DNA of 64,000 nt from Tetranychus cinnabarinus (taxonomy: Eukaryota > Arthropoda > Arachnida > Trombidiformes > Tetranychidae): positions 15,686,001 through 15,750,000 of the forward strand of contig WHVY01000001.1 in assembly GCA_022266195.1 (NCBI GenBank), in the 5' to 3' direction. The position numbers were made by a program, and so were the translations under genes. Below, piece after piece: positions 1 through 10,872 of this stretch; positions within the stretch are counted from its first letter, which is position 1; each line of letters starts with the position of its first letter. The notes under the pieces were generated by a model that was not told the DNA's origin, ran no database searches, and saw only the letters and a program-made list of their open reading frames with translations.

Positions 1-1418
1 TAATTGTTCTGAACTTTTCACTTACATCTATCAGAGTTTCACATCAAGAGATAAATCTTTCTGATATTCGAAAAAGATAAAAAAAAGATCAAGAAATCAT
101 GAACTTTTCATCAAAATATTGGCAAAAACTAATGTGATATATTGTACAGTCTTCCTCGTTTAATCAGTCTACCTTTACAAATGCAAAAATCTAAATCTTT
201 CCTTGCAGATTAAAGCCTCTCTAGAGCTATTATAGTTTTCAAATTATTATTATATTGTTATTATAGATTCCAAAATGAAAAGATTTTATTTCAAGCGAAA
301 AAGTAAAAATTTTAGTTTTCATTAGCCCTTTACGAATATCATATAATCATAATATGAACGCTGAAAACTTCCATCTATAAATATCTGTATGAATAAAGGC
401 ATTGGATTGAGTAAATCCTCGATGAGTTTTGTTTAGATTTATTCAAGCCAAAATCATGAATAGAAAAATCAGCAAGTAATTGTCAATTTTGTAAATCAAT
501 TGACTTGATATAATGCTGGAAATCATTGTTTTTCATAGAACCTGATAAGAGCTGATTATCCAGGTTGATATATAATGTAGAGCAATTCATTGATGATATA
601 TCATTGATATGAGATTAGACTCTTTGGGGTTCATCCTCTTACATTAAATCTCTTATAAACTCAAGGTGGTTGTTAACTTATGAAACATATAATATTTGAA
701 TCATGATTTCTGACATTTCCATTGTTTTATCAGCTTTTCGATTTAACTTCCATCAGCTTCATAAATCTTTTTACATTTTGGCCATTATTTCATAGCGATT
801 TGAGTAACATCGAGAAGTAGCGCACATATTTCTAACCTTCTTCAATTGGTCCTGAAATTGTGATGTTGACCAACAAAACTCACAAAACCAACAAATGACA
901 AATTGTGTGACTGCTGAAAAAGGAATACATATTGCAGTCATATTCTGATTAGTGTTGGACTACATTTTCAATTATATGTAATGTTGAGTACATTCAACTA
1001 TTGAACTTGTTGATATTTATTTCATTAAATAATTTGGCAAAACATTTTGTAAAAGCTTGCAGCCGATTTTGAATAATTTTCAAGTTAAATTTTTATTTTA
1101 TTGTATTTCAACATGAAATTAAAATAGTTATCAAAAGACTTATTTATGATCAAAATAATCTTTATCTATAGAAGCAAAAATCGTGTTATAAACCTTGCAA
1201 TGCAAGATTTTACAATTTCTATTGGACGGAATTTTTCAATTCTTGCCTTTTCTTGTTGAGCATACTTGACAGTCGTCATTACCACTTTCTGGACTTGTAT
1301 TTGAATGTCTTCGTAATTGGTTGGAGTATCAGGCCTTCAGAATAGTAACTGTTGGTGGGTTGTAACAATTATCTGAGAAAATTGAAAAGATAAACAAAGG
1401 CTTCATGTGCAATTGTCC
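1..1418. other. AT-rich sequence without a recognised gene
   Basis: I see no long reading frame or known motif in most of this stretch. On the minus strand, about 1345-1170, there is an open stretch of roughly 55 codons rich in charged residues, preceded by an AG that could be a splice acceptor. It could be a 3' exon of a gene to the right, but I could not join it in phase to the gene at 1419-2051, so it is left unassigned. Confidence 0.4.
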
Positions 1419-2051
1419 TCATGAGTTGCCAAAAAATGACTGGAATGGATGCTTCCTTTGCAAATTTCTAGTTTTACTGTTAATTTGAGATGGAATCAAG
1501 TTCAAGGTATCAATCTCATCTATGTCATCTTCTTCGTCTGAACTGTTCCTTGGTGTTTCAGCCATTTTCCGACGGTATTGAGGTGAATAGATAAAGTCTT
1601 TGGTCTGGCTAATCAACATCCTTATGAAAATGATCATAAGTACAAGCAGGATAGGCTCGAAAACAAGAGTGACCCATTTCAGCTGTTTAACCTCCTCGTC
1701 TTTGGAGCTATGAGATCCAATCAGTTCAAAAATGAAACCAAAAATGGTTAAAAATAAAAACTTTTTACACTGAGAAACATTTTCTTTAAGGGTAGACCAT
1801 AAACCATAGCCAGTAGTGGTAGCAATGTAAAGACCAGTGATCACAAAAAATTGGCTATGATGTCTATATTTGATGTGTCCTTTGGTTTCCTTAATTTTAC
1901 CCTTGTAGTGAGTGAAAACATTGATTGTCCAAACGGTAAGGCCAATTAAATAGGCACTTAAAGTAGCAATTAAAATGATTTTAACGAGGGCAAAAGATTT
2001 GCTTGCTTTAAAGTTGAGAGGAAGCAAGATTGAGCGTTTCTTTCTACCCAT
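1419..2051 (-). CDS. Unknown four-helix membrane protein (210 aa)
   Basis: Single-exon frame of 210 residues starting at the ATG at 2051-2049. The N-terminus is basic (MGRKKR). Four hydrophobic segments follow, at about residues 20-45, 68-88, 98-113 and 128-147, and then a long acidic and polar tail containing an SSDEEDD cluster. That suggests a multi-pass membrane protein with a cytoplasmic C-terminus. The tail has no recognisable sorting motif and I do not recognise the family. The neighbour on the right is a divergent secreted-protein gene about 1 kb away. The length and the continuous frame support a real gene, but there is no homology-based evidence. A missed 3' exon is possible because a short open stretch lies just downstream. 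Confidence 0.6.
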   Translation of the reverse strand: MGRKKRSILLPLNFKASKSFALVKIILIATLSAYLIGLTVWTINVFTHYKGKIKETKGHIKYRHHSQFFVITGLYIATTTGYGLWSTLKENVSQCKKFLFLTIFGFIFELIGSHSSKDEEVKQLKWVTLVFEPILLVLMIIFIRMLISQTKDFIYSPQYRRKMAETPRNSSDEEDDIDEIDTLNLIPSQINSKTRNLQRKHPFQSFFGNS

Positions 2052-3086
2052 AGGACTGGGTTCATCAGCAAAGCTGATAACACTGATTGGGTCGTTGGAA
2101 GATATTGTTGCAAACTAAATTGAGCCAAGTTCCACTATTGAAGTAATTGTAGATGAGTAGATAATTAAATCACAAAAATCACAGAAAAAAAATGTTAAAA
2201 AACAACCAGATGAAACAAGGAAAAGTCTGGTTAAGATGTAAGCAATGAGACACAAGTTACCACAACTCTTCTGGTTGCCTTACATCATGGCGCAAACAAG
2301 TTTTTGTATCTAAAAACCAGTTTTCGTATTATTGACGATTGGTTTGTTCACCTTGTCAAATGCAATTGAATAAATGAAACTGTAAACCTTAATCACCAGG
2401 AGAAGGAAGCTTAACAAAAACTAAAATGAAAAATCACAATATGATCTATAGAACTGTTTTAAAGGGGAAAGCATTTGCAAAGTAAACACAAATAGTTTGC
2501 AAATCCTCTAAAATATACTAACCATTGCAACTGACATGTGAGTCAACTTGGTTTCTATTGAGTCATTTCACTATCTACTGTCATTACTGAGGAACAAGCA
2601 GCTCAATGAAGTCACTAGACTTTAATGCCTAGTATATATTGAATTAATAGAAATTTCATCATGGTAGAGGTCAGTTCGTTTCATTCAAACATGTAAAGTT
2701 ACTGTGAATCTAACAGGAGTAATGTTTGCTTTTTGAAGGCATAGTTTAAAACTGAAGCTCTTTGCTCAGTCCAACTCATAATGCTGAATAGTTATTTTAG
2801 GGTTATTCCGAGGGTTATTTTAGCCCCATATTTAAGTCTCGATATTTTGAAAATCTAGTTGAAAACCAGATTCGGATTATGCCAAATTTTAAACCTTAAA
2901 ACTGTTTTTGACCACTTTAGTCCCTCTATTTTCAAGATCACAAGTTTTCTGTGTAAGAAAAATCCTGGGCTGAAAGCAAATCTCAATCCCTTTTTAAGGC
3001 CAAACAAACTTACTAAATTCAACATTCGAAGAACTATCTTTGTGTTGTTTACTTCACTTCTTTACCTGTGCTTCAAGTTGTCCAAA
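2052..3086. other. Intergenic region between divergent genes
   Basis: About 1 kb separates the start of the membrane-protein gene (-) from the start of the secreted-protein gene (+). It must contain both promoters. No convincing core promoter could be singled out. The reading frame of the plus-strand gene stays open upstream to 2859, but that part contains no signal-like start and is taken to be untranslated. Confidence 0.4.
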
Positions 3087-3650
3087 ATGAACACGTTTAA
3101 ATATTTGATTGTCTTATCAGTTATTTTAAATATAGCGCAAAAAACATCCAGTCATGTGGTTAGATCAACCAGAGATTCTGATTTTGATGAATACAATGAA
3201 GATGCTCGAAAAATTGATGAACCCGAGGCTGATCTTTCAGTAAATGAAAATCCTGATAAAAACATTGACACATTAGAGGATGAAACTTTGGAAAAACCTT
3301 ACTGGGATGCAACGAGATTATCTAAACAGTACAATCTACATCGAAAATTGTTTTTCAAACCAAAAACTCGTCCACCTGTAATCAAAGTCAAATTGAGCTC
3401 TCCAAAACCAATGGTAAAACCAAGTAGTGCCTCAACAGTGAAGCGTAATAAGCCATTATCAACACTAATACCATCAACCACCTCATCGACGACAACTACC
3501 ACAACTACGACGACCACAACGACAACTACAACTGAATCTCCTAAATTGAGTGAAGGACTTATGATTTTTGAAAATTTCGAAGAACCAGTCGCTACGACTA
3601 CGGAGTACATCACTGATTCTATGTTATTACCAATTGAACTTACCAGTTAA
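3087..3650 (+). CDS. Secreted acidic protein with poly-Thr tract (187 aa)
   Basis: The frame is open from 2859, but the start chosen is the ATG at 3087 because it opens a clear signal peptide: MNTFK, then a hydrophobic run ending in SS-HVV. The mature protein is acidic at first (many D and E, about residues 27-65), then basic and Pro/Lys-rich. After that comes an almost pure threonine run of about 20 residues (near residues 130-150), encoded by mixed ACA, ACC, ACG and ACT codons, and a short acidic tail. A Thr run of this kind is usually heavily O-glycosylated, as in mucins and peritrophic or cuticle proteins (established knowledge). Placing this protein there is inference. No known domain is visible. 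The minus-strand frame across the same bases (a poly-Val run) is only a shadow. Confidence 0.6.
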   Translation: MNTFKYLIVLSVILNIAQKTSSHVVRSTRDSDFDEYNEDARKIDEPEADLSVNENPDKNIDTLEDETLEKPYWDATRLSKQYNLHRKLFFKPKTRPPVIKVKLSSPKPMVKPSSASTVKRNKPLSTLIPSTTSSTTTTTTTTTTTTTTTESPKLSEGLMIFENFEEPVATTTEYITDSMLLPIELTS

Positions 3651-3855
3651 TAAAGAAAACTGATCTCGAAACAAATTTTAAATTAAAGTCAGATGATTTA
3701 ACAATATTTGTATCTTTTTTTGAATGCATTTGCTTTATAAAATAGCATTTTCCGCGAAAATGTACATTACAAAATAAAGTCCCAAACTGAAAACTGGAAA
3801 TTATCGCAGATCACAGAATTATTTTGTTGATCATGGTCCAATTTCTTGATATTGC

Positions 3856-4778
3856 TTAACTTTTCCTAACTCCACCAGCAACTTTTTTCAATAGGAATTG
3901 GTAAGCATAGGAAAAATCTCTCTCTCCATGACCATTGTTGGTCATAGCTTTGTAAATCGATAGAGCCAAAGCTCCCATAGGAGTAGGGGCATCAGTTAAA
4001 CTAGCACAAGACTGAGAAATACCTAAATCCTTAGCAATTAGTTCAACTTTGAAGCCAGGCTTATAATCTCTAGCAGATGGCACATTTTCCATTATACCAG
4101 GAACAGGATTGTAGGTATCAGAGCACCAGGTACGACCAGAACTGATGTTGAGAATTTCGGTCATCATTTTGGGATCTATACCAAGGCCTTGAGCTAAAGC
4201 AAGGGTTTCACTAGTTCCAATCATTGATATGGCAAGCATCATATTGTTGCAAATTTTTGCAGCTGAACCAGCACCAGTGTCACCACAATGGATAACCCTA
4301 CGTCCCATACAGAGTAATAAGGATTCAACTTTTTTAACCAAATCGGCTTTACCACCACACATAAAGGTTAGAGTACCAGCATTGGCAGCAGGAACGGCAC
4401 CAGCAACAGGAGTATCTAAGAAATCAACTCCAGCATCATTGCTCAATTGTAGTAGCTTTTTGGATGTATTTGGGTGAACAGTCGAACAGTCCATCAAGAT
4501 GGTTCCTTTCTTAGCTTTAGTGAGTAATCCATTTGATCCTGAGAAAACTTCGATCACATAAGGATCAGCAGGAACCATTGTGAACACTCGATCACATTTT
4601 TCAGCAACTTCAGCTGGGCTAGAAGCAACTACAGCTCCTTTAGCCTTGAATTGCTCAACAGCTGCTGAATTGATGTCGTAAACAACCAGAGAGTTACCCT
4701 TGTTGATAAGGTGGTTAGCCATAGGAGTACCCATGAAACCTAGTCCGATCCATCCAACATGAGCTTGACATTTTTGAA
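3856..4778 (-). CDS. HIBADH: 3-hydroxyisobutyrate dehydrogenase, main exon, copy 1
   Basis: Mitochondrial enzyme of valine catabolism that oxidises 3-hydroxyisobutyrate with NAD+. The Rossmann motif GLGFMG lies near the exon start, followed by the substrate-binding region and the catalytic lysine in GSAAKICNN. SSGRTWCSDTYNPVPG and FKVELIAKDLG match the family's C-terminal helical domain. The C-terminus is VRKS. The exon starts at 4778 after the acceptor ctctag, in phase 1, so the ATG at 4734 is internal and the mitochondrial leader must come from an upstream exon that I could not identify. This copy is the best candidate for the ancestral gene. The protein encoded from the internal Met (292 residues) is identical in copies 2 and 3; in the regions compared I see only two synonymous changes between copies 1 and 2. 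Confidence 0.9.
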
Positions 4779-5287
4779 CTAGAGATTTAAGAATGGAGAT
4801 TATTTAAAAAAGTCAAATTATAAGGCACATGAAATAAGTATTGGATGAAAGTTAGACGAGAAACATTGAACAAAGTTGTCTTCGCCTGGTTCATTGGATG
4901 TTTATTTTGGTAATTTCACTTTTACTTACAATGTAATCCTTGGTTCAATGATTTGGAAGTCAATTTAACGATACTCCTTAAAGTGATCATGATGGTTAGA
5001 AATAAGCTCGTTTAATTTGGCGACTGATTTTAAATGAAAAAATGGAAAAATGAAATGAACAAAACAAGGTAACTGCAGAAAGAAACAAAATGATGATTGT
5101 TTAATATCTCTAGTCTGGTTTAAAGAGAAGCTCTTTGGTCTGGTAACTATAGAAGAAGAAAGCGTATCACTCAAGTCATCAAGGACGACAATAACGTTTC
5201 CTAATCTTCCATCAGATTATAAGCTGTTCATATTTATCTTCTTCTTTAGATTTAATTTTGATTATATTTCTATCATTTATTTCTTTA
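4779..5287. repeat. HIBADH upstream flank with dispersed repeat
   Basis: This flank is shared with the two other HIBADH copies (from about 23960 and 32765 rightward), so the copies arose as DNA segments and not by retroposition. From about 4885 it runs into the dispersed motif 'tacttacaatgtaatccttg', which recurs near 14410, 19548, 21510, 24108, 24285, 26910 and in the tandem copies. The homology with copies 2 and 3 stops near 5090. A short minus-strand frame at 5174-4965 could hold a first exon, but no in-phase donor was found. Confidence 0.5.
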
Positions 5288-5574
5288 CAGTCGTTATTCT
5301 CAAAATGTCACTTCGTGGGATTAGCCTTATTGTTATTTACGCAGAATTTCACCGAAAAATAGCCTTTTTATGATTTTTTAAATCAAGTTTTTGTCGTAAT
5401 AAATAATCCAATTAACCAAAATTTGGTAATTCATGTTGATTCATCATCAAAAAATTTATTAACATTGAATTTTAATTATAATTAGATTAAATTTCGGGAA
5501 AATCTTGACACTGTTTGGTTAGTAACTAAGACGACGGACAATTTGAGATAGTGACATTTTGAGAATAACGACTG
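5288..5574. mobile_element. 287-bp mariner-type MITE with TA target duplication
   Basis: The ends are a perfect inverted repeat of 24 bases: cagtcgttattctcaaaatg continues with tcac at the left end, and its exact reverse complement lies at the right end. Both ends are flanked by TA. CAGT..ACTG termini with a TA duplication are typical of Tc1/mariner elements. The 287-base size and lack of any reading frame make it a non-autonomous element. No other copy was seen in this window. Confidence 0.8.
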
Positions 5575-5576
5575 TA

Positions 5577-6240
5577 TTTCTTTCTTTACCTTCATTTGTT
5601 AATTTCTACTTGAGATTGATGCAATCTAAACCTTGAACTCTCAAAGTCATTTCTAATTTAATTAATGTTTAATGTGTTTAATATTTCCTATGATTTCCTA
5701 ACAAGAAATAACGTCACTACAATGATATAATGTTTAAGATGATAATTATAAAACTTATCAATTGTAGACTAATGAATGAATTGATTTGGTTATAACCTCT
5801 TCAAGAATTTAATTATTACTTTCTACCACCAGATCGTTATCTTTGTGTTACTGGTTCGATAATTTTCTAGCATTCATTTTCCCTAAATGACTACCATCAG
5901 GTCATTTTAGTTAATAAGATGGAAGGTGAATCAACGGTCGTTTTATAATATCATTGGATCCATATTACGAGCAAGTTGATTACGACAAAAAAGCATTTGT
6001 TTATAATAATCGAGGTGACTTGTTAGACTTAAAATTAAAAGCATTTGTGAATGAATAATGAAGATTGTTGATTTGGCTACAGGCAATAGTACAATCAATT
6101 TTATTTTCATCTGAAAACGTGAAGCATTAACTTTCCGAGCGACATTACATCAGTTCGTGCTAAGATTAAGTTTCTCAAGACTGGTTAAGGTTTTAACAAT
6201 TGTTTTCATTCAAATACTAAAGAATATGGCTCAACAAAAC
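5577..6240. repeat. Shared AT-rich block downstream of bHLH-PAS gene 1
   Basis: Non-coding block that recurs, diverged, at about 14510-15180, 19620-20342, 24360-24600 and 27010-27470 (and the tandem copies of the last two). A conserved core is aataacgtcactacaatg. The last part, about 6120-6200, resembles the CMTR2-like pseudogene sequence around 20340-20410, including 'cattacatcag' and 'gactggtt'. It is therefore itself a remnant of that family lying tail to tail with the bHLH-PAS gene. Confidence 0.6.
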
Positions 6241-8391
6241 TCAACAATTTGATTGGAAGTAATCAACATTATTTTTTTGAGCTTCTTGATCAATGTAAAG
6301 ATCATTATTAATGTCTTCAATTTGATAATTGTAATTGGGTTCAAAGTTGGCTGATGTAGCATTTTGGTCAGCAAGTGTATCTTCGAATGAACCAGTTCCA
6401 TATTGGTCATGTTGATCTGCAAAAAATATTACATGAGTCGACATGCTTCTTTCTTCACATTGAACTGCATTGGATAGACCCATGATTTCTGGATTTGAAC
6501 AATTTGACGATGAAGATGTTGATGGCATCGATTCTGGTGTAGAAAGAGAAGAACATAATTGAGATTGCATTGATTCTTGAGCTGATGCTAATGACAAAGA
6601 ATGTGGCGACGAAAGACTCGAAGAATCATGTTGAGAAGTGAAATATAATTGCTCAGGAAGAGATGTTTGATAAGTCAATGGTGATGTGGAGATATGAATA
6701 AACTCATTTTCGACATATTGACCCACAACGTTTTGACCAGAGGAATTAATAGCACATATAGTTGGTGAACTTGGAAAGGGAGAAATATTAGGGAACGGTG
6801 CTTCATCTGTACGCTTGAAATCGACGCAGTTTTTATTCTGATGAGGGTACCCTCCATGATTTCTATCTTTTTTCAGTGCAGCTAATTTACTGTTAGCAAT
6901 TTCATCCACTCGATATTTGAACTCTGCAGTCGTCTTGTTGCCACAATAAGGAGTGATTAATTTTACGGTTGCACGCCGAATTTTTTCGCCTTGCTCTTCG
7001 CTGCAAAAAATAAAGGTTATTTAACATTTTTACAAACTTTTTGAAGCTGAATAAAATACAAACCTTAAAGCTGTGGCCAGGACATGAAAAAGTATTGTTG
7101 TATCATCATATTCTAATTTACCAGTAGATTTTATGTAGACATAAGTGTTGTTAATGGCTCGTAGTCTGTGCACCACTTCACCCACACCATCATTGCTTCT
7201 TAGTGCTGTAAGAAAATAAAAAAATAAGATTAGTTTAAATATTCCTAAGTTTTTGTATGTTCTATTTACTTTTTGTGTGTAAATAAAGTGACATTGCTTG
7301 ATCATCAGGACATATAAAGCTGTATGCTGATTTTCCAATAACATCTACTGGTTGGAATCCAATGACATTGACAATTCTTTAAGATCCAAAACATAGTCAA
7401 TAATGTTAGTGTTAATAGTCTATTTACTTCAGCAAATTCGAAATAACGTAATATTTTACTTACCGATGATCAGCATACAATATCGTTCCATCGAGGCTCA
7501 TTAAAAGATGATATTGATCATTTTTAGTAAACCTATAGTTTATTTGCGAGGATAGACTAGAATCTTTTATAACATCTATTAAACCTCGAATCAAAATTGC
7601 TGGATCATAGTTTATCAATTGATCATTTTTCGTCTGTACTATTTCCACTTTTCTAGTTATTAGTTGTTTATAGTATTGGATTATACCTTCAAATCGTACC
7701 AACTGATATTTTCTGCATTGTTTCCTTAGATTCTTCTTTTCATACATTCTAAAGTCTATGCATAAGTCCCGTTTGTCAAGTTCTGTCGGTTTTATAATAG
7801 CATCTTTGTATTGACTGATTTCATTCACAACCTTTTCACAATCTTCTTCGTGAATCAAATCTGTAAGTTTGCTTCCATAGATATCATTTTCTTTATAGCC
7901 TAATTCTTCAAATGCATCCTCACTAGAAAATATGACAGTCAATGTTCCATCACATATAACGTAATTTCTATTCCCTGTTGACTATAAGAATAAGACAATT
8001 ATCATTATTTTAAATTCTGACTAATTTTGCATTGATGCATCGTAATATTTTAGAAATGATACAAACATACCCGAGATAGTCTATGATGCAAATCATCAAT
8101 GAATGGCGTAACATCCAAATCCCTGAAAGCTATAGAAACATATATTTAAATGGTATCGATGGATGACATAAATCATTATTACAGGTACTTACCATGCATA
8201 AACTTGATGTAACCAGTGGCTAATTTTAAACTTTCATTTTTAGATAATTTGGACTCACTTCGACTGATGAATGGCACTAGAGATCCAATTTCATCAATTA
8301 ACTGCTTTTGAATTGAACGACGTTTTCTCTCATCGTTTATCTTTTTTTGTATAATCTTTTGTTTTGATTTTCCAGTTTCGTTGCGATCCAT
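6241..8391 (-). CDS. bHLH-PAS transcription factor, copy 1 (594 aa, Met-like)
   Basis: Six exons join in phase: 8391-8193, 8129-8071, 7981-7464, 7376-7270, 7205-7064 and 7000-6241. A basic helix-loop-helix lies at about residues 15-66 (DERKRRS, then LIDEIGSLVPF and LKLATGYIKF). PAS-A follows at roughly 80-200, with the segment KYQLVRFEG, and PAS-B at about 235-345, with GTILYADHR, VIGFQPVDVIG and GKLEYDD. SEEQGEKIRR follows directly, then a Ser/Pro/Gln-rich tail typical of an activation region. YxLVRxxG, the DHR start of PAS-B, GxLEYD and SEEQG together look most like the Methoprene-tolerant/germ-cell-expressed (juvenile hormone receptor) family. A CLOCK- or CYCLE-like origin is the main alternative. 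The basic region is short. A nuclear DNA-binding role is inferred. A paralog with the same exon structure lies at 15131-17381. Confidence 0.85.
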
Positions 8392-8689
8392 TTAACTGAA
8401 AAGGAGTAATGAAAAAATAATTGGTATAGATTATTCATAAATATTATATTATATTATTATCTTATTTATACTGTAACATAAAAGTGTTTATAACTATATG
8501 AGCTCAAAGAAATTAATGTTTCAATAACTTGACAGAGTTCAATAAATGTGCGTCCGAACTTTTATCTAATTATCAAGATTATAAACTCGTAATCTTATAA
8601 CATTATACATTTATACTTTAACTATTTTATTTAATTCTATTTTTGTCACTATTGATATTAGCAGTCACATTTTACTTCATGATATGGAT
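8392..8689. other. 5' region of bHLH-PAS gene 1
   Basis: AT-rich sequence holding the presumed promoter of the bHLH-PAS gene. Its right part (about 8520-8690) is related to the sequence upstream of the CMTR2-like copy at 28910-29040, including 'agattataaactcgtaatct'-type sequence. The 5' flank of the pseudogene family therefore begins here. Confidence 0.4.
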
Positions 8690-9560
8690 AACGCGACTAA
8701 CATCGATTTAATAACGATCAAGGATTAACTTTTAATCTGAAAATTTGGGTTCATTGGAAAACTTGATGATTTCTTGACAAAGACGATATGAGAATTTCGT
8801 TGTGGTTCATTTGCTCATTTTTTATGCGATAATGAAAATTAAGATTTCCTGACTAGTCCTTCAAGCAAATAGCAATGTTACATTGCTCATGAACTCTTCA
8901 AGGTGCTAAAGATTCAATCTCCTGGAATAAATATTCCATTCATGCATGTATACTAATTGATTTATTATCATTTGCGCTCGAAGAAAATTGTTAAAACATT
9001 CAGAATGAAGTATTAACACGAGTATGGTGGAAGTGAATAGAGATTATGATGTCTTTCTCAGTGTTGGATTCAGCCAGTGAATTTAAAAAAGCTATCGACC
9101 AAGTGAATTTACTGTCCCTGAGTTAAGCTCCAGGCTCATTCGTACATAAAGTCAGTGATTACATTCAAGGCATCCTGGTCTCAAATTTAATTGGGTTCTT
9201 TCAACACTGAATGCATATCACGAGAAAATTGATCCAATCATGGCAATGATATATTCATCAAAAATGTGAACTCTAAGGAAATTTGGTTTTTGGTGATGAT
9301 TATCACGGCAACTTGTTAGATGTGGCATTTTCGAAAAGTATTGTTGATAAATTTGGGAATAAACATTTTGGTATGATTACTGAAGATGGTGGAATCAATT
9401 GTGTCGATTCACCTAAAATTCAAGAGGAGTTATATTTCCAGTTGATATTATATAAGTCCTTAGATGTCATTAATTGTTTCAAGTCTAATGTTCTTTTCAT
9501 TGTCAAAATGTCCTTTCTCTCATTCACTGGTTGTTTATTTTGGTATTTTACTTTTACTTA
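8690..9560 (+). pseudogene. Decayed CMTR2-like cap methyltransferase, copy P1
   Basis: Broken plus-strand copy of an FtsJ-type cap 2'-O-methyltransferase. It keeps the ISLHDMD-type start in degraded form, then stop- and frameshift-ridden sequence. The longest readable part is 9283-9609, with FGDDYHGNLLDVAF, MITEDGGINCVDSP, QEELYFQLIL and LFIVKMSF. In human CMTR2 the same order is found (YFGPDNTGDI, TADGSFDC, QEALVSSLHYC, FVLKMF), including the catalytic Asp and Lys of the K-D-K set. The copy is not translatable as a whole and is judged a pseudogene. The identification rests on remembered family motifs in the right order, not on a search. Confidence 0.7.
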
Positions 9561-9579
9561 CAATGTAACCTGTGTTTTA

Positions 9580-10045
9580 CCTTTTCTCATGAACTCTTCA
9601 AGGAGCTAAAAACTTATCTACTGGAATCATTATACCAATTATACTTATATAGTAATTCATTTAACATCATTTTTGCTGAAAAATTCTTGATAACAATCAG
9701 AATGAACTATTAACTCGAGCATGGTGTAAGTTAGTAGAGATTAATATGTCTTTCTTAGTGTTGAATTCAGAAAGTGAATCTAAAATCTAAGATCTCAATG
9801 AAGTGAATTTACTGTTTCTCTGTGAAGGCTCATTTGTACCTGCAGTAAATAATTACATTCAAAGTAAACAAACTGTGCTAAAAATTAAACTGTGTTGTAT
9901 CAACACTAAATCCATATTACAAGAAAGTTGATGCAATCAGAACAGCATAGATGCATCAAGCATAATTGGATTTTGGTAATAACATTGCGGTGAATTGTTA
10001 GATGTGGCATTTTTGCTGTATTGTTGATAAATTGTTGTCAAATTA
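9580..10045 (+). pseudogene. Second decayed CMTR2-like fragment, copy P1b
   Basis: Immediately behind P1 the same gene segment starts again: the 'catgaactcttcaaggagc' region, the stretch encoding NELLTRAW, the CEGSFV-like remnant of the SAM-binding loop, and a GEL-LDVAF remnant. Several stops and deletions interrupt it. It is therefore a tandem, separately decayed copy that lacks the catalytic Asp and Lys segment. Confidence 0.6.
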
Positions 10046-10872
10046 TAAGCAAAACTTCTAACATATTTACTGAATTATTATAATTAGCTATCATATAGTT
10101 GGATAAGTAACGCAAAACTAGTTGAGCTATAAAGCTATAATATTCGAAAAAAACATTGTGTACTTACCAATATTTTCAATGATGAAATTGTACAAAAATG
10201 TCGAGCGTTCAAAACTCACGGAACAATTGCTAGATAAAGAAAAAACTAAATTATGTTGCTGATGGTGTTAATTGTGTAATTTTTTATCAAACTGCTGAAC
10301 TGTACAATGATGAATTTAAATGTAAAATAGTAAAAATGAACAAAGTGAAGTAAGTGAAGTTTACAAAACAATAAGTTAGATTAACTGACTAATGAAGAAT
10401 TTAAGAATAAATCAAATACAGGAAAATCTTTTGGTAAATTGCACTTACAAAAATACTCACTGCATTTAACTAAAATTTCATTCAAGCATATGTGCAATGT
10501 AATTACAAAATATAATGGTGGACTGTTGCAATAATTGATTGTTGAAAGATTCTGTAAGCAATACACTTATCAAAATGAAATAGATGTAGCTGAATATTGA
10601 ACCACTTAAAATTCTTAATACTAGCTGCATAGCACAAAAAACTCCATAAATTGTCAGATAGACAATAAATGGTTTGAACTATTTAGTTTCTTTTTTAACT
10701 TTCTCTTAATTTCAATAGATTTAATAATCAGTGGAAATTCAATCCTTTCCTGTCTTTGTTTCAAGTTCAGCATATTGTAATTGTAAGTTTGCTACAACTT
10801 TATTAAATTTGCAATAAACCTGATAGACACGAACTACAATTTTGAAATAGTATGACAATACACTTACATGTA
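10046..10872. repeat. Non-coding block shared with other duplicated segments
   Basis: No gene seen. The sequence is related to about 18080-18800, to 21800-22060 (and its tandem copy) and to 39490-40250, with shared pieces such as 'actcac'-flanked poly-A/T runs and 'caataattgattgttgaaag'. It is diverged flank carried along with the ArfGAP1 and CMTR2-like segments. Confidence 0.5.

Noticed and set aside
3299..3613. Minus-strand frame with a long poly-Val run
   Set aside because: It is the mirror of the poly-Thr run of the plus-strand gene; without the signal peptide and composition of the plus frame it has no support.
4229..4477. 82-codon plus-strand frame, repeated at 23411 and 32218
   Set aside because: Lies entirely antisense to the HIBADH exon and is repeated only because the exon is.
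6675..6857. Extra minus-strand frames in the bHLH-PAS tails (also 6231-6422 and 15631-15825)
   Set aside because: Out-of-frame readings of the Ser-rich C-terminal exon.
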